A stretch of 64,000 bases of DNA. It comes from Clostridium estertheticum (GTDB lineage Bacteria; Bacillota; Clostridia; Clostridiales; Clostridiaceae). Positions 18,068-28,500 of this stretch are shown here, piece by piece. The stretch's first letter is position 1. Each line of letters starts with the position of its first letter. Under the pieces are notes generated by a model. That model was not told the DNA's origin. It ran no database searches and saw nothing but the letters and a program-made list of their open reading frames with translations. Made by a program: the position numbers and the translations under genes. The stretch is taken from NCBI RefSeq assembly GCF_011065935.2, contig NZ_JAAMNH020000001.1, positions 4,485,001 through 4,549,000 of the forward strand, written 5' to 3'.

Positions 18068-19003
18068 ATGCTTTCAATATATAGCAGTGCAGAAAATAGA
18101 CAATTGTCAAAGCTAGAAAATATAGAGCCAGGTTGTTGGATTAATATGATAGATCCCTCGGATGAAGAATTAATATTCGTATCAAAAAAGACCAATGTGC
18201 CTATGGATTTTTTAAGGGCTGCTTTGGACGAAGAGGAAACCTCTCGTATTGACATAGATGATTGCACATTAATTATTGTGGATATTCCTTTTACAGACAT
18301 GGATGATAATTCACTAACTTATGATACGTACCCTTTATCTATGATCCATACTGATAAAGTTATAATCACAGTATGTTTAAAAAATAGCAAAATATTATCA
18401 GATTTCACTGAAAGAAAGGTTGGCTCCTTCTTTACTTTTAAGCGTTCAAGATTTATGCTTCAAATCTTATATAGAATTGCTAATTATTATTTAATATACT
18501 TAAGACAAATCGATAAGAAAAGCTATATGGTAGAGAAACAGTTACATAAATCTTTAAAGAATAAAGAGCTTCTCCAGCTACTGGCCCTGGAAAAATCGCT
18601 TGTGTACTTTTCTACTTCTTTAAAAGCAAATGAACTCACCTTAGAAAAAATGCTTAAACTAGACATTCTTGAAAAGTATGAAGACGATAATGACGTACTC
18701 GAGGATGTTATTATAGAAAACAGGCAGGCTATAGAGATGTGTACTATTTATAGTAATATTTTAAGTGGTACTATGGGTGCCTACGCTTCTGTTATATCAA
18801 ATAACCTTAATATAGTAATGAAGCTTCTCGCAGCCATTACTATAGTTATGGCTGTGCCTAATATGGTTTCCGGACTATATGGTATGAATGTAGCAGGAAT
18901 ACCCTTTGCTACAAACGCCTTTGGCTTTTGGTATGTAGTAGCACTAATTTGTTTTATCGGAGTATTTGCTATTTATTACTTAAATAAAAAAGATATGTTT
19001 TGA
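18068..19003 (+). CDS. corA: CorA-family divalent metal ion transporter
   Basis: 311 residues. A cytosolic alpha/beta and coiled-coil domain is followed by two C-terminal membrane helices. The YGMN signature (GLYGMNVAGIPF) sits between them, as in CorA magnesium/cobalt channels. The ATG at 18068 has an ideal AGGAGGTG site 5 bases upstream and its own promoter. It is divergent from the manganese exporter gene mntP, so the two transport genes share a 260-bp control region. The ion is most likely Mg2+; Co2+, Ni2+ or Zn2+ cannot be excluded. Confidence 0.92.
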   Translation: MLSIYSSAENRQLSKLENIEPGCWINMIDPSDEELIFVSKKTNVPMDFLRAALDEEETSRIDIDDCTLIIVDIPFTDMDDNSLTYDTYPLSMIHTDKVIITVCLKNSKILSDFTERKVGSFFTFKRSRFMLQILYRIANYYLIYLRQIDKKSYMVEKQLHKSLKNKELLQLLALEKSLVYFSTSLKANELTLEKMLKLDILEKYEDDNDVLEDVIIENRQAIEMCTIYSNILSGTMGAYASVISNNLNIVMKLLAAITIVMAVPNMVSGLYGMNVAGIPFATNAFGFWYVVALICFIGVFAIYYLNKKDMF

Positions 19004-19123
19004 AAAATTGAAACTAAATTGGTATTTAAATCGTAATATACTATGGTATGATTAACTTACATATGAATTCACATTATTTATAACTGTGAATTTAAACTTT
19101 ATAAACGAAAGGGGGGTATACTT

Positions 19124-19501
19124 ATGAGAAAGAAAAAAATTCTATGTGCAGCTCTAGTTATTGCAGCACTTTCTACTATATCTGCAATGAAAACTTATGC
19201 AGCTTCAGCAGCAATGCCTGATGGTACTGTAGTTATTGGGAGTAAAGCCTTTGATTTGAGTTATGTAAATGACCCTAAAAACCTAACTGAGATTTCCTCA
19301 TTAATAGTGGCTGGTGGCGGAATATATGTTAAAGGTTTTAATAAAATCTGGATTGATAATACAACCGGGAAAGCTTTAAGCGCTAGCAGTATTCCTAGTG
19401 TAACTTATACAGATAATTCTGGCGTTGTAACCAAGTATGCAGCTGGGGACATAATTGACAGTGCTACAGCAAGCACATTAGAAGTAATTAGTATAGAGTA
19501 A
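19124..19501 (+). CDS. Small secreted protein, stand-alone module A
   Basis: 125 residues: a signal peptide (residues 1-26, KKKILCAALVIAALST core, cleavage near TYAAS) followed by one ~95-residue domain and little else. The domain reads VVIGSKAFDLSYVND...EISSLIVAGGGIYVKGF...WIDN..GKALSASSIP. The same module forms the N-terminus of the three large surface proteins starting at 40361, 47261 and 56312, so this is a minimal form. I do not recognise it as a named domain. A GGGGGG-type ribosome site precedes the ATG. It is convergent with the SLAP operon. Confidence 0.8.
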   Translation: MRKKKILCAALVIAALSTISAMKTYAASAAMPDGTVVIGSKAFDLSYVNDPKNLTEISSLIVAGGGIYVKGFNKIWIDNTTGKALSASSIPSVTYTDNSGVVTKYAAGDIIDSATASTLEVISIE

Positions 19502-19545
19502 CAGTTCTTGAACTGAGTACTATCTTATGAAATACTTTTATAAAT

Positions 19546-19585
19546 AGAAGAGGAGAGCTAGGTTAAAACCTATCTCTCCTCTTCT
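19546..19585. terminator. Bidirectional terminator hairpin
   Basis: A 19-bp stem beginning AGAAGAGGAGAG, with one mismatch and a 2-base loop, lies between convergent genes. T-tracts are weak, but the stem is very strong. Confidence 0.75.
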
Positions 19586-19614
19586 ATTAATTAAGGTGCT
19601 TTTTCACCTTCATT

Positions 19615-20037
19615 TTATTTAACTGGGGCTCCCTTTTGAAGCTTCAAATCCACTGAATATGCCTCTTTACCATCTGCTTTTATAAGCTTTATTACTACTT
19701 TGTCATTTACTTTCCTAGTTGGAAAAGCTGTAGTACCTTTGCCTAAGACTTCCCTTTGTGTTGCAGGTTTCTGATCATAAAAAACCTGATATTTTACAGC
19801 ACCCTTATACTCTTTTTTTCCAGCATCTGTAAGCGTTACATTTACTACAGAGCTAAAAGCCGCCTCTCTTACAGTGGCAGTTATAAGTGAAGCCACCTCT
19901 ACTTTATTTCCTTCAGTGGTCGTAACTGGTGCTATAGTTTGAGATTTATTTTTTATGTAAAACACACCTGCAATTACTCCTATAGCTACTATAATAACTG
20001 CTATACTAAGTACTTTTTTATTAATGTTTTTTTTCAT
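19615..20037 (-). CDS. Membrane-anchored protein with one module B domain
   Basis: 140 residues. An N-terminal helix (about 7-28, LSIAVIIVAIGVIAGVFYI) is followed by a ~95-residue extracytoplasmic domain containing KYQVFYDQKPATQREVLG and GTTAFPTRKVNDKVVIKL. This matches the C-terminal repeat of the two ~450-residue secreted proteins at 40460 and 56411. The ATG at 20037 is 11 bases after AGGAG; the GTG at 20049 overlaps that site. It is the last gene of a three-gene run headed by the SLAP protein. Function is unknown; a cell-surface role is inferred. Confidence 0.72.
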   Translation of the reverse strand: MKKNINKKVLSIAVIIVAIGVIAGVFYIKNKSQTIAPVTTTEGNKVEVASLITATVREAAFSSVVNVTLTDAGKKEYKGAVKYQVFYDQKPATQREVLGKGTTAFPTRKVNDKVVIKLIKADGKEAYSVDLKLQKGAPVK

Positions 20038-20075
20038 AATGGTCTTCACTCCTATTTCTCTATAAATGATTGTAT

Positions 20076-20657
20076 TTATTTTTTATCGTATAGTTTAATA
20101 TTTAATTTCTTAAGGACCTTCTTATTTTCACTCATTAGGTTTATAACTACTTCACTTCCAGCTTTCTGAGCAGGAAAAATAGTTGTTTGTTTGTTTGAAA
20201 TACTTTCAACCTTTGATATTGGCTCATTTGCCAGAAAATATTGATAGTATTTATAAGTACTTTTAAAATTACTGCTGTCTATAACAATTTGTGCTGTAGT
20301 TCCAAAATTTGCAGCTTTAACAAAGACTGCAATGCCCTCTTCACTACTTATAGCTTTCGCAATTTCGTCTTTGGCTTGCTGCGCAGTAGCTTTATTATCA
20401 ACAGTTGTGACCTTTTCTGCTACTTTGCCTGAAGAAGCTTTTGAATCACCTGAAGAAGCTTTTTCATTATTCTTTTCTAACTCTTCCTTCTTTAAGGCTT
20501 CCTTCTTAAGCTTCTCAGTGCTTATAGTATTTTTTTTGTTGTCAGCATTAATTTTATTATCCTTAGATTTATTAAAAAAGAAAAATAAAATTATTATTAA
20601 TGTAATTACCGCCAATAAAATCACTACTTTTTTAGTATCTTTTCTGCTAATTTTCAT
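20076..20657 (-). CDS. Membrane-anchored protein with divergent module B domain
   Basis: 193 residues: an N-terminal helix (about 11-28), a long Lys/Glu/Ser-rich linker (about 30-85), then a domain with KYYQYFLANEPISKVE and QTTIFPAQKAGSEVVINL. This is the same pattern as the module B repeats, with weaker conservation. AGGAGG precedes the ATG. It starts 16 bp after the SLAP gene stop and precedes another module B protein by 38 bp, indicating one operon. The layout suggests an outward-facing domain held away from the membrane by a spacer. Confidence 0.7.
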   Translation of the reverse strand: MKISRKDTKKVVILLAVITLIIILFFFFNKSKDNKINADNKKNTISTEKLKKEALKKEELEKNNEKASSGDSKASSGKVAEKVTTVDNKATAQQAKDEIAKAISSEEGIAVFVKAANFGTTAQIVIDSSNFKSTYKYYQYFLANEPISKVESISNKQTTIFPAQKAGSEVVINLMSENKKVLKKLNIKLYDKK

Positions 20658-20673
20658 CCTTTGTCCTCCTAAA

Positions 20674-21504
20674 CTATGCTTTAAAATATACTTTGCAGTT
20701 ACTTATATCATAATCCTTATTAACAATATAATCTTCTGTGATCGTAAAATCATAAACTTTCGCTTTATGAGGATTTACATTTACATTCTCAATATCAAAT
20801 ACTCCCTTAGCAACTACTTCATCTTTTTCATCAACAATTAATATTGGAAGCCTCTCTAATTTTACAATTTTATCGCAACCATTAAGAATTAAGAAAACTA
20901 TAGAAATAGAATTATCCATGCACTTTAAAGTTTTAAACACCTCAATATTAACATCTCCAGATCTAATTAAAGGTAAGTTATTTAAGAATTTTGTAAAGCT
21001 ATTTTTTAAATCACGGTCCATATTTTCAGGTAACTCTTCCAGCTCAACCTTTACAGTATTTATAGCACTAATAGATTTTTCAAATTGTATTTTCCAATCA
21101 TCCATTGGAATTGTATCAACAAATACGTTTGCCTTATCAAAGTAAATTTTGTATGGTCTTGCAGAAAGTGGAGGTAATATTCCAAAATCATGCATTTCCA
21201 TAATTTGCTTTGCTAGCACCTCACCCTTTTGGTTTATAATTACTAGTGGAACTTTGTCGAAATTAATTTGCTTTGATAATCCATTTCTTAAATAAACACT
21301 AACCTCAATTTTATCTCCCATATCAAAGGTGTATATACCATTGATAGATACTTGTCCATCTTCCAGTGGTGGAAGCTCAGCTAACTCCTCATTCAAAAAT
21401 TCCTTTTGGAAATCAGACATAACCCCTTTATCATATTCATTAAGATGCAGATCTATTCTTACTGCTTCCTTTTCTGATATTATTACAGTATCATCTTTTT
21501 TCAT
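20674..21504 (-). CDS. SLAP domain-containing protein
   Basis: 276 residues with no signal peptide. It has two tandem domains of about 120 residues. Each starts with EKEAVRIDLHLNEYDKG-type or VKVELEELPENMDRDL sequence and contains a hydrophobic GDKIEV or GDVNIEVF strand, an LP(L/I)xIxxxxxEVxAKxxF core and a HKAKVYDFTI- or SARPYKIYFD-type ending. This repeated pattern matches the SLAP domain of Firmicutes. AGGAGG precedes the ATG at 21504. It heads an operon with two module B proteins, linking that module to S-layer-associated biology. Confidence 0.78.
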   Translation of the reverse strand: MKKDDTVIISEKEAVRIDLHLNEYDKGVMSDFQKEFLNEELAELPPLEDGQVSINGIYTFDMGDKIEVSVYLRNGLSKQINFDKVPLVIINQKGEVLAKQIMEMHDFGILPPLSARPYKIYFDKANVFVDTIPMDDWKIQFEKSISAINTVKVELEELPENMDRDLKNSFTKFLNNLPLIRSGDVNIEVFKTLKCMDNSISIVFLILNGCDKIVKLERLPILIVDEKDEVVAKGVFDIENVNVNPHKAKVYDFTITEDYIVNKDYDISNCKVYFKA

Positions 21505-21931
21505 ACTAAATTCCTCCTAATAGGTTCAATTCTAATATTTATCCTTACAAATTACAGTCTATTATATCATATAACTCTAATTAAATAATAAATTTTCATT
21601 TTAATTGCCCACTATAAAATACGTTAAAACCTGCAAATAGTTGCATTTAATTTTAAGAGTAGAAAATGAGCTACCTCAAAATGATTTTTTAATTCATTAA
21701 ACGATAACTTGAGAATCATTTTTATTAAGGTCAGATGAATTTTGAATTGCTACACCTGCCATGTAATAGTCTTTATTAACAAATAATGAAAATAATTATC
21801 TATTAATTAAGAATGTCACTTGTATTTCAAATAGAATTATGATAACATAAATATATACAAATATATACATATTTTAGGCTAATTATATACATTAATTAGC
21901 CTAACTTTACAATTAAATAGGGGGATTGCGT
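21505..21931. other. Intergenic region between SLAP operon and copper cluster
   Basis: About 425 AT-rich bases with no reading frame worth calling. It contains the divergent control regions and a perfect 11-bp inverted repeat at 21874-21904 just before the copper genes. Confidence 0.4.
21874..21904. promoter_or_regulatory. 11-bp perfect inverted repeat before copper genes
   Basis: TTAGGCTAATT - 9 bases - AATTAGCCTAA. It ends about 15 bases before the ribosome site of the UreH-like gene. The position fits a repressor operator (for example metal-responsive) or a 5' leader hairpin. The sequence does not match a CsoR or CopY consensus that I can state. Confidence 0.45.
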
Positions 21932-23020
21932 ATGGATATAATTCAATTTTTAAAAGATCTATTTATGCTCAAGTTTGTTCCAGAACTTGGCATGAATGCA
22001 AGCTACGGATTACTGTTTGTACTTGGCCTATTAACATCTTTTCATTGCTTAGGGATGTGTGGTGGCATTGTTATCTCCCAAACAATAGAAAAAGAAGAAG
22101 CAGAAGATAACGGGGTAAACACAGCAGTTAATAAGAAAGCTTGGTTTATTCCTTCCGTATCATATAATGTGGGACGGGTTCTTGCCTACACCTTGGTAGG
22201 AGGTGTTGTTGGAGGTCTTGGTCAAATAGTCAGTTTTTCTGGTATTTGGAAAGGTATTATTCCTATTTTAGGTGGATTATTTATGATAATCATGGGGATT
22301 AATCTTCTTGGAATTTTCCCCACATTACGTAAACTAAATATTCGTATGCCATATTTTGCAGCAAGAAAAATTAAAGGTAACAATAAGTATACCCCACTAT
22401 ACATTGGCCTATTAACAGGACTTATGCCATGTGGACCACTTCAAATCGTTCAATTGTACGCTCTAGGCACCAGAAGTGTTTTTTATGGAGCATTGTCTAT
22501 GTTTGTCTTTTCTTTAGGAACCGTACCCATGTTATTTGGCATAGGTGCCTTCAGCACCCTAATCAATAAAAAATATACTAAACAAATATTAAAACTCAGC
22601 TCAGTTTTTGTTATTATTCTAGGCTTTATTATGGTTAGTAGAGGTTTTGCACTATCAGGGATGAAATCGATGCCAACAATGAGTTCAAAAACAGCAATCT
22701 CTCAAAATGAAGAGATCTCTCATATTGAAGGAACCAATCAATTGGTTTCAACCTCAATAAAATCCGATAGCTATCCTCCAATAATTGTTCAAAAGGGCAT
22801 CCCAGTAAGATGGACAATCAATGTAAAGGCTGAAAACTTAAATAATTGTAATAAGTCTATTATTATTAAAGCATTTAAGCTTGAAAAAGATCTTATTGTT
22901 GGAGAAAACATTGTGGAGTTTATACCTGAAAAGGAAGGGGATATTGTCTATACCTGCTGGATGGGTATGATTAAAAGTAAAATTACAGTGGTTGATGATT
23001 TAAGCAAAGTAAGTAAATAA
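21932..23020 (+). CDS. Sulfite exporter TauE/SafE (UreH/DsbD_2-like) protein with cupredoxin-like tail
   Basis: 362 residues. Six to seven membrane helices carry the LTSFHCLGMCGGI and TGLMPCGPLQIVQLYA motifs typical of the DsbD_2/UreH-like group tied to copper and cytochrome-oxidase maturation. After residue ~250 comes a ~100-residue outside domain with NVKAENLNNCNKSIIIKAF and a CWMGM ending, a cupredoxin-like pattern with candidate Cu ligands Cys, Cys and Met. The ATG at 21932 is 7 bases after GGGGG; the TTG at 21926 is too close. The CopA-type ATPase follows after 40 bp. Together they suggest copper export or delivery. Confidence 0.83.
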   Translation: MDIIQFLKDLFMLKFVPELGMNASYGLLFVLGLLTSFHCLGMCGGIVISQTIEKEEAEDNGVNTAVNKKAWFIPSVSYNVGRVLAYTLVGGVVGGLGQIVSFSGIWKGIIPILGGLFMIIMGINLLGIFPTLRKLNIRMPYFAARKIKGNNKYTPLYIGLLTGLMPCGPLQIVQLYALGTRSVFYGALSMFVFSLGTVPMLFGIGAFSTLINKKYTKQILKLSSVFVIILGFIMVSRGFALSGMKSMPTMSSKTAISQNEEISHIEGTNQLVSTSIKSDSYPPIIVQKGIPVRWTINVKAENLNNCNKSIIIKAFKLEKDLIVGENIVEFIPEKEGDIVYTCWMGMIKSKITVVDDLSKVSK

Positions 23021-23060
23021 ATCACAAGACATAAAAATATAAAATACAGGGAGTGAATAG

Positions 23061-25397
23061 ATGAGTGAAACAACTTCCCTAAAGGTATATGGTATGACCT
23101 GTGCATTATGTACCATTACTATAGAAGAAAAACTAAAAAAATTAGATGGTATTAATACAGTAACAGTCAGCTATGCATCTGAAAAATCAAAAATAGAGTA
23201 TGATCCTTCCACTATTGGATTACCAACCATTATTAAAGCCATTGAGTCCTTAGGATTTTCAGCTGAAGACAGTTCAGAAGCTTCAAACCACCCGGGCAGG
23301 AGTAAAAGCGAAGAGGCTAGAATTAAGCTGAGGAACCTTGTGATTTTGTCTGCATTACTAAGCTCACCTTTAATTTTTGCTATGCTTTTAGATTCATGGA
23401 ACTATCTTGTGGATGCGATTGCACCTACCTATGTATATAAGCTTATGCCCCTGGTAGCACATATCCGCATAAATGCTTCTTTTATTTATAATTGGAAATT
23501 CCAGTTCGCTATAGCCACCTTTGTTCAGTTTTTTATTGGATATCGATTTTATAAAAACGCATATTATGCCCTACGTGCTAGAAAAACCAATATGGATTTG
23601 CTAGTTGCAATAGGAACTACAGCAGCTTATTTATTAAGCATCTATAGGGTAACTCTCGGAAAACCATTGAATTACATACCAATGAAAAGTGTTTTCGGCG
23701 AATATGTAGTGATGAATAATACGTATTTTGAAGTTTCTACCGTCATAATTACCCTGGTACTACTAGGAAAATATATGGAAATGATAGCTAAAAGTAAAAC
23801 ATCAGAGGCAATGCAAGCACTTATGACGTTAAAAGCAAAAACTGCCAGAGTGCTCCGTGACAACCTAGAAGTTGATATTCCCATAGAAGAGGTAATTATT
23901 GGAGATATTATCGTGGTAAGACCAGGAGAAAAGATTCCTGTGGATGGCATAATTACAGAAGGCTATTCTACCGTAGATGAGTCAATGCTAACTGGTGAAA
24001 GTATCCCTTCAGATAAAAAGGAAAATGATTCTGTGGTAGGAGCTTCTCTTAACAAGAATGGTACTTTTAAATTTATAGCAACCAGAGTAGGTGAGGAGAC
24101 CGTCCTTGCAAGCATCATTAAAATGGTTGAAGAAGCTCAAAGTAGTAAAGCTCCCATCCAAAAGATTGCAGATGTTGTAAGTGGTTATTTTATTACATTT
24201 GTGCTACTTGCAGCCGTACTTACTTTTGATGTTTGGTACTTCTTCATATTGGGAGGTCACTCTAACTATCTAGCGAAACCTATCATTTTTGCAGTTTCAG
24301 TCTTGGTTGTTTCTTGCCCCTGTGCCTTAGGGCTAGCAACCCCTACCGCCATTATGGTAGGAATGGGAATTGGTGCACAGCGTGGTATTTTAATAAAAAA
24401 TGGCGAAATGCTTGAAAAAGCCTGTAAAATCAATATGATTGTTTTTGATAAAACTGGAACTATTACTACTGGTAAATTAGAAGTAACTGATATTATTTTG
24501 CTTACAAAGCAGCAGAATTCTGAAAACGAATTAGATGTTTTAATGCTCGCAGCTAGGGTTGAAAAGAAATCAGAGCATCCCCTAGGAGTAGCTATTTATG
24601 AAAGTGGAAAAAGCAGGAATAAATATATAGAGCTTGAAGATCCAGAAGAGTTTAATGCTATACCTGGACAAGGAATCCACGCCATGGTCTGCGGAAAATC
24701 TGTTTTAATTGGAACAAAGGCTCTTATGGAAGAATATCATATTAACATGCAGCATTTAGATGATATAATTTCTCCCCTACAAAAAAATGGAAAAACAACT
24801 ATTCTAATGGCAGTGGACAAAACATTAGTGGCTGTATTTGGTCTAAGAGATAGTATTAAAGACAGTGCAATAGCTACAATCTCCACCCTTGAAAACATGG
24901 GAATTGAGGTTTGCATGATTACCGGGGACAATGAAATAACAGCAAGAGCAGTTGCAAATCAGATTGGAATAAAAAATGTAATTTCTCAGGTGTTACCACA
25001 GCATAAAGCTCAGCAGGTTGAAAATCTTAAAAAGCAAGGAAAGATAGTAGCTATGGTTGGAGATGGGATAAACGATGCACCAGCACTTGCCGCTTCTGAT
25101 ATAGGCTTTGCTATAGGCACAGGGACAGACGTAGCCATTGAAACTGCCGATATTATTCTTTTAAGAGAAAATCTTAATACAATACCCGAGGCTATACAGT
25201 TATCTAGAAAGACTATGAGAAAAATAAAGCAAAATTTATTTTGGGCTTTTATATATAATATTATCGGTATCCCCTTTGCTGCCCTTGGACATTTGAATCC
25301 AATTATTGCAGCAGCTGCAATGGCATTTAGCTCAATTTCCGTAGTGTTTAATTCCCTTAGTCTTAAAAGGTTTAAACCAAAAGTAGAAATACTCTAA
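23061..25397 (+). CDS. copA: Copper-translocating P1B-type ATPase
   Basis: 778 residues. One N-terminal HMA metal-binding domain has Cys14-A-L-Cys17 in GMTCALC. Eight membrane helices include the CPC motif (Cys419-Pro-Cys421). The phosphorylation site is Asp463 in DKTGT, and HP (EHPLGVAI), TGDN and GDGIND are all present. The C-terminal MxxSS-type metal site (FSSISVVFNSLSL) also fits the copper subclass. It pumps Cu+ out of the cytosol at ATP cost. GGGAGTG precedes ATG 23061. It lies between the cupredoxin-tailed membrane protein and the multicopper oxidase, forming a copper-handling cluster. Confidence 0.93.
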   Translation: MSETTSLKVYGMTCALCTITIEEKLKKLDGINTVTVSYASEKSKIEYDPSTIGLPTIIKAIESLGFSAEDSSEASNHPGRSKSEEARIKLRNLVILSALLSSPLIFAMLLDSWNYLVDAIAPTYVYKLMPLVAHIRINASFIYNWKFQFAIATFVQFFIGYRFYKNAYYALRARKTNMDLLVAIGTTAAYLLSIYRVTLGKPLNYIPMKSVFGEYVVMNNTYFEVSTVIITLVLLGKYMEMIAKSKTSEAMQALMTLKAKTARVLRDNLEVDIPIEEVIIGDIIVVRPGEKIPVDGIITEGYSTVDESMLTGESIPSDKKENDSVVGASLNKNGTFKFIATRVGEETVLASIIKMVEEAQSSKAPIQKIADVVSGYFITFVLLAAVLTFDVWYFFILGGHSNYLAKPIIFAVSVLVVSCPCALGLATPTAIMVGMGIGAQRGILIKNGEMLEKACKINMIVFDKTGTITTGKLEVTDIILLTKQQNSENELDVLMLAARVEKKSEHPLGVAIYESGKSRNKYIELEDPEEFNAIPGQGIHAMVCGKSVLIGTKALMEEYHINMQHLDDIISPLQKNGKTTILMAVDKTLVAVFGLRDSIKDSAIATISTLENMGIEVCMITGDNEITARAVANQIGIKNVISQVLPQHKAQQVENLKKQGKIVAMVGDGINDAPALAASDIGFAIGTGTDVAIETADIILLRENLNTIPEAIQLSRKTMRKIKQNLFWAFIYNIIGIPFAALGHLNPIIAAAAMAFSSISVVFNSLSLKRFKPKVEIL

Positions 25398-25455
25398 CGG
25401 TCCAGTATCATATTTTTTAAAATAATCATTAGCAAATATCCCATGATTTTTATGA

Positions 25456-25484
25456 TTGACGCAAAGATTTATGCAATATATAAC
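25456..25484 (+). promoter_or_regulatory. SigA-type promoter for multicopper oxidase
   Basis: TTGACG (25456-25461), 17-bp spacer, TATAAC (25479-25484), about 70 bp upstream of the start. The oxidase is therefore probably transcribed on its own as well as by any read-through from copA. Confidence 0.65.
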
Positions 25485-25552
25485 TTATTTGGATTGGGAT
25501 ATTAATGATTTATATATATTTTAGTTGAGTTTTATTTTTAGGAGGGCTTAGA

Positions 25553-28500
25553 ATGAAATTTATTAAGTTAAAAAAGCTAGTCAATGAAAAAACCTTCAAT
25601 CGAGTTCTTGTTGGTGTCATAACTGTCTCACTAGTTTTTGGTGTGGGTGGTCAATTGTATGCACCAGCCGCTGCAAGCGTAGCACCTGGAATGAATCCAG
25701 GTGGAGTTCCCGACTATTTTGGAACAGTACCAAATTATGCAAATAGCCCCCTACCAGAAGTAGATTCTTCTGGCAATGTAATACCAGGTACTGGAATACG
25801 TAAATTTGTTGACTCACTTCCAGGACTTGGAGCTGCCAATGCAAATAATTTAGGCAACTATTTGCCTGTTGGTGTCCCAGATACAACAACCTATCCAGGA
25901 TCTGACTATTATGAAATTAACCTGGTAGAATATTCACAAAAGCTTCATTCAGATTTACCACAAACTAAACTTCGTGGATATGTTCAGGTAAATACAACAG
26001 ACCCTACAGTAAGTAAACCTAGCTATATGGGACCAATAATTGTAGCTCAAAAGGATCGACCAGTACGTATTAAATTCACCAATAAGCTTCCTATCGGAGA
26101 AGCTGGGGATCTTTTCCTACCTGTTGATACTACCCTTATGGGAGCAGGAATGGGTCCAAATGGAGTTGATATGTATACACAAAACCGCGCCACACTTCAT
26201 CTCCATGGTGGTATCACTCCTTGGATTAGTGATGGTAGTCCTCATCAATGGATTACACCAGCTGGCGAGAACACACCTTATCCTACAGGTGTTAGTGTGA
26301 AGAATGTACCTGATATGCCAGATCCAGGTCCAGGCTCTATGACATTTTTCTATTCAAATCAGCAGAGTGCTAGGTTAATGTTCTATCATGATCATTCTTA
26401 CGGACTTACAAGGCTTAATGTTTATGCTGGAGAGGCTGCAGGATATATGATCAAAGACGATGCTGAAAAAGCATTAATAGCTTCTGGAGATATTCCAAGT
26501 GATGAAATACCTCTAATTATTCAAGATAAAACTTTTGTTCCAAATGATACCCAATTAGCTAAAGAGGATCCCACTTGGGATACTGCTAAATGGGGAGGCA
26601 TGGGAAACCTATGGTTCCCACATGTTTATATGCCAAATCAAAACCCTTATGATAATTCCGGTGCAAATACAATGGGACGATGGGATTACGGTCCATGGTT
26701 CTGGCCACCATACACTGGATTACAGTATGGACCAGTTGCCAACCCATTAGCTGGTATAAATGGTGAACCACCAATGAACCCAGGAGTACCAAATGTATCA
26801 ATAGTACCTGAGTCATTTTTAGATACACCAGTAATTAATGGTGCTGCATATCCATATCTTGATGTTCAGCCAAAACCTTACCGTTTTAAGATTCTTAACG
26901 CAGCCAATGATAGATTCTTTAATCTACAACTTTATACAGCTAAGTCAAACAGCAAAATGTGGAATGCAAATGGTGCCCTTGCTGATTCAGATGCAGGAGA
27001 AGTAAATATGGTTGACGCGGTTAAAACCGCAGGCTATCCTGCCACTTGGCCAACAGATGGAAGAGACGGCGGTGTTCCAGATCCTGCTGCAATTGGACCA
27101 AATATAGTTCAAATTGGAACAGAGGGCGGTCTTTTAACAACACCAGCAGTTATTCCAGCTCAACCTATTGATTACGTATACAACCGTAGAGATATTATTG
27201 TTTTAAGTGTATCAAGTAAATCTCTATTTATGGGACCAGCTGAAAGAGCAGATGTTGTCATTGACTTTACAAAGTATGCAGGTAAGACCCTAATACTTTA
27301 TAACGACTCAGCAGCACCAGTTCCAGCCTTTGATCCACGTAATGATTATTATACTGGAAATCCAGACCTTACCTCCTCAGGAGGAGCTCCTACAACACTT
27401 CCTGGTTATGGTCCAAATACCCGTACCATTATGCAAATAAAGGTTGCGGCAGCCCCAGCTCCAGGATACAAGCTATCAGACATTAAAGTTACAAATGCAG
27501 GAACAGGTTATACTTCTCCAGTAGTAACTATAGATGCTCCAGTAGCTACTTCTGGTGTTACAACTACAACGGCAACTGCTACAGCATTAAGTGCAGTTGA
27601 TGCCATAACCGCTAATAATCTAGGGTCAGGATACTCAACCGCTCCCCTAGTTACCCTAACAGGTGGTGGTTCTAAAACTCCTGCAACCGCTAAGGCAACA
27701 ATTAAAATCGCAAATATAGCAATATCAAGTTCGGGAGTAGGTTATAAGACTGCACCAGCAGTTACCATTAATGATTCTGCTGGAGGTACTGGCACAGGTG
27801 CTAGCGCCAAAGCAACCTTATCTCTTACTGGTATATCACTTACTACCCCTGGTACAGGTTATACTTCAGTTCCAACTGTCGCTATATCTGATTCAGCAGG
27901 TGGGACGGGCACTGGAGCTAATGCTACAGCAACCATAGACCCAGCAAGTGGAGCAGTTACAGGTATTTCAATAACAAGTGCTGGCATCGGATATACGACA
28001 CCAATTGTAACCATAACTGGCGGAGGCGCAACTACAAGCGCTACAGCCACAGTACTTGGGAAGCTAGACAATATAATGCTTACAAGTCCTGGCACTGGAT
28101 ATACTACTCCTATTATTTCATTAACCGGAGGTGGCGCCACAACTAGTGCGACTGCTGTTATAACTAGTGTGGTTGACAAAATCCTTATTATCAGCCCAGG
28201 AGCTTCATATACTTCTGCTCCAACTGTCGCCATCTCAGGTGGAGGTGCTACTACAAATGCTACAGCTACCGCAACTATAAAAATTGTAGCTTTTAATCTT
28301 ACTAATGAAGGAAAAGGTTACCTTGTAGCTCCAGCTGTTCATATAACAGATATAACCGGAACAGGCGCTTTGGCTACCGCTACTCTTGGTGAACCGCTAG
28401 CGCTCTTAAATAAATCGGTACCTATAGCCTTCAAGGCATCCCAAAATCCACTAATAGTGCCTGATGGAACTTATGTTAGAATTCAAGATAATTCTCTTAA

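Noticed and set aside
27859..28233. Minus-strand 124-codon frame inside the oxidase repeats
   Set aside because: It is the antisense shadow of the repetitive codons; no ribosome site and low-complexity protein.
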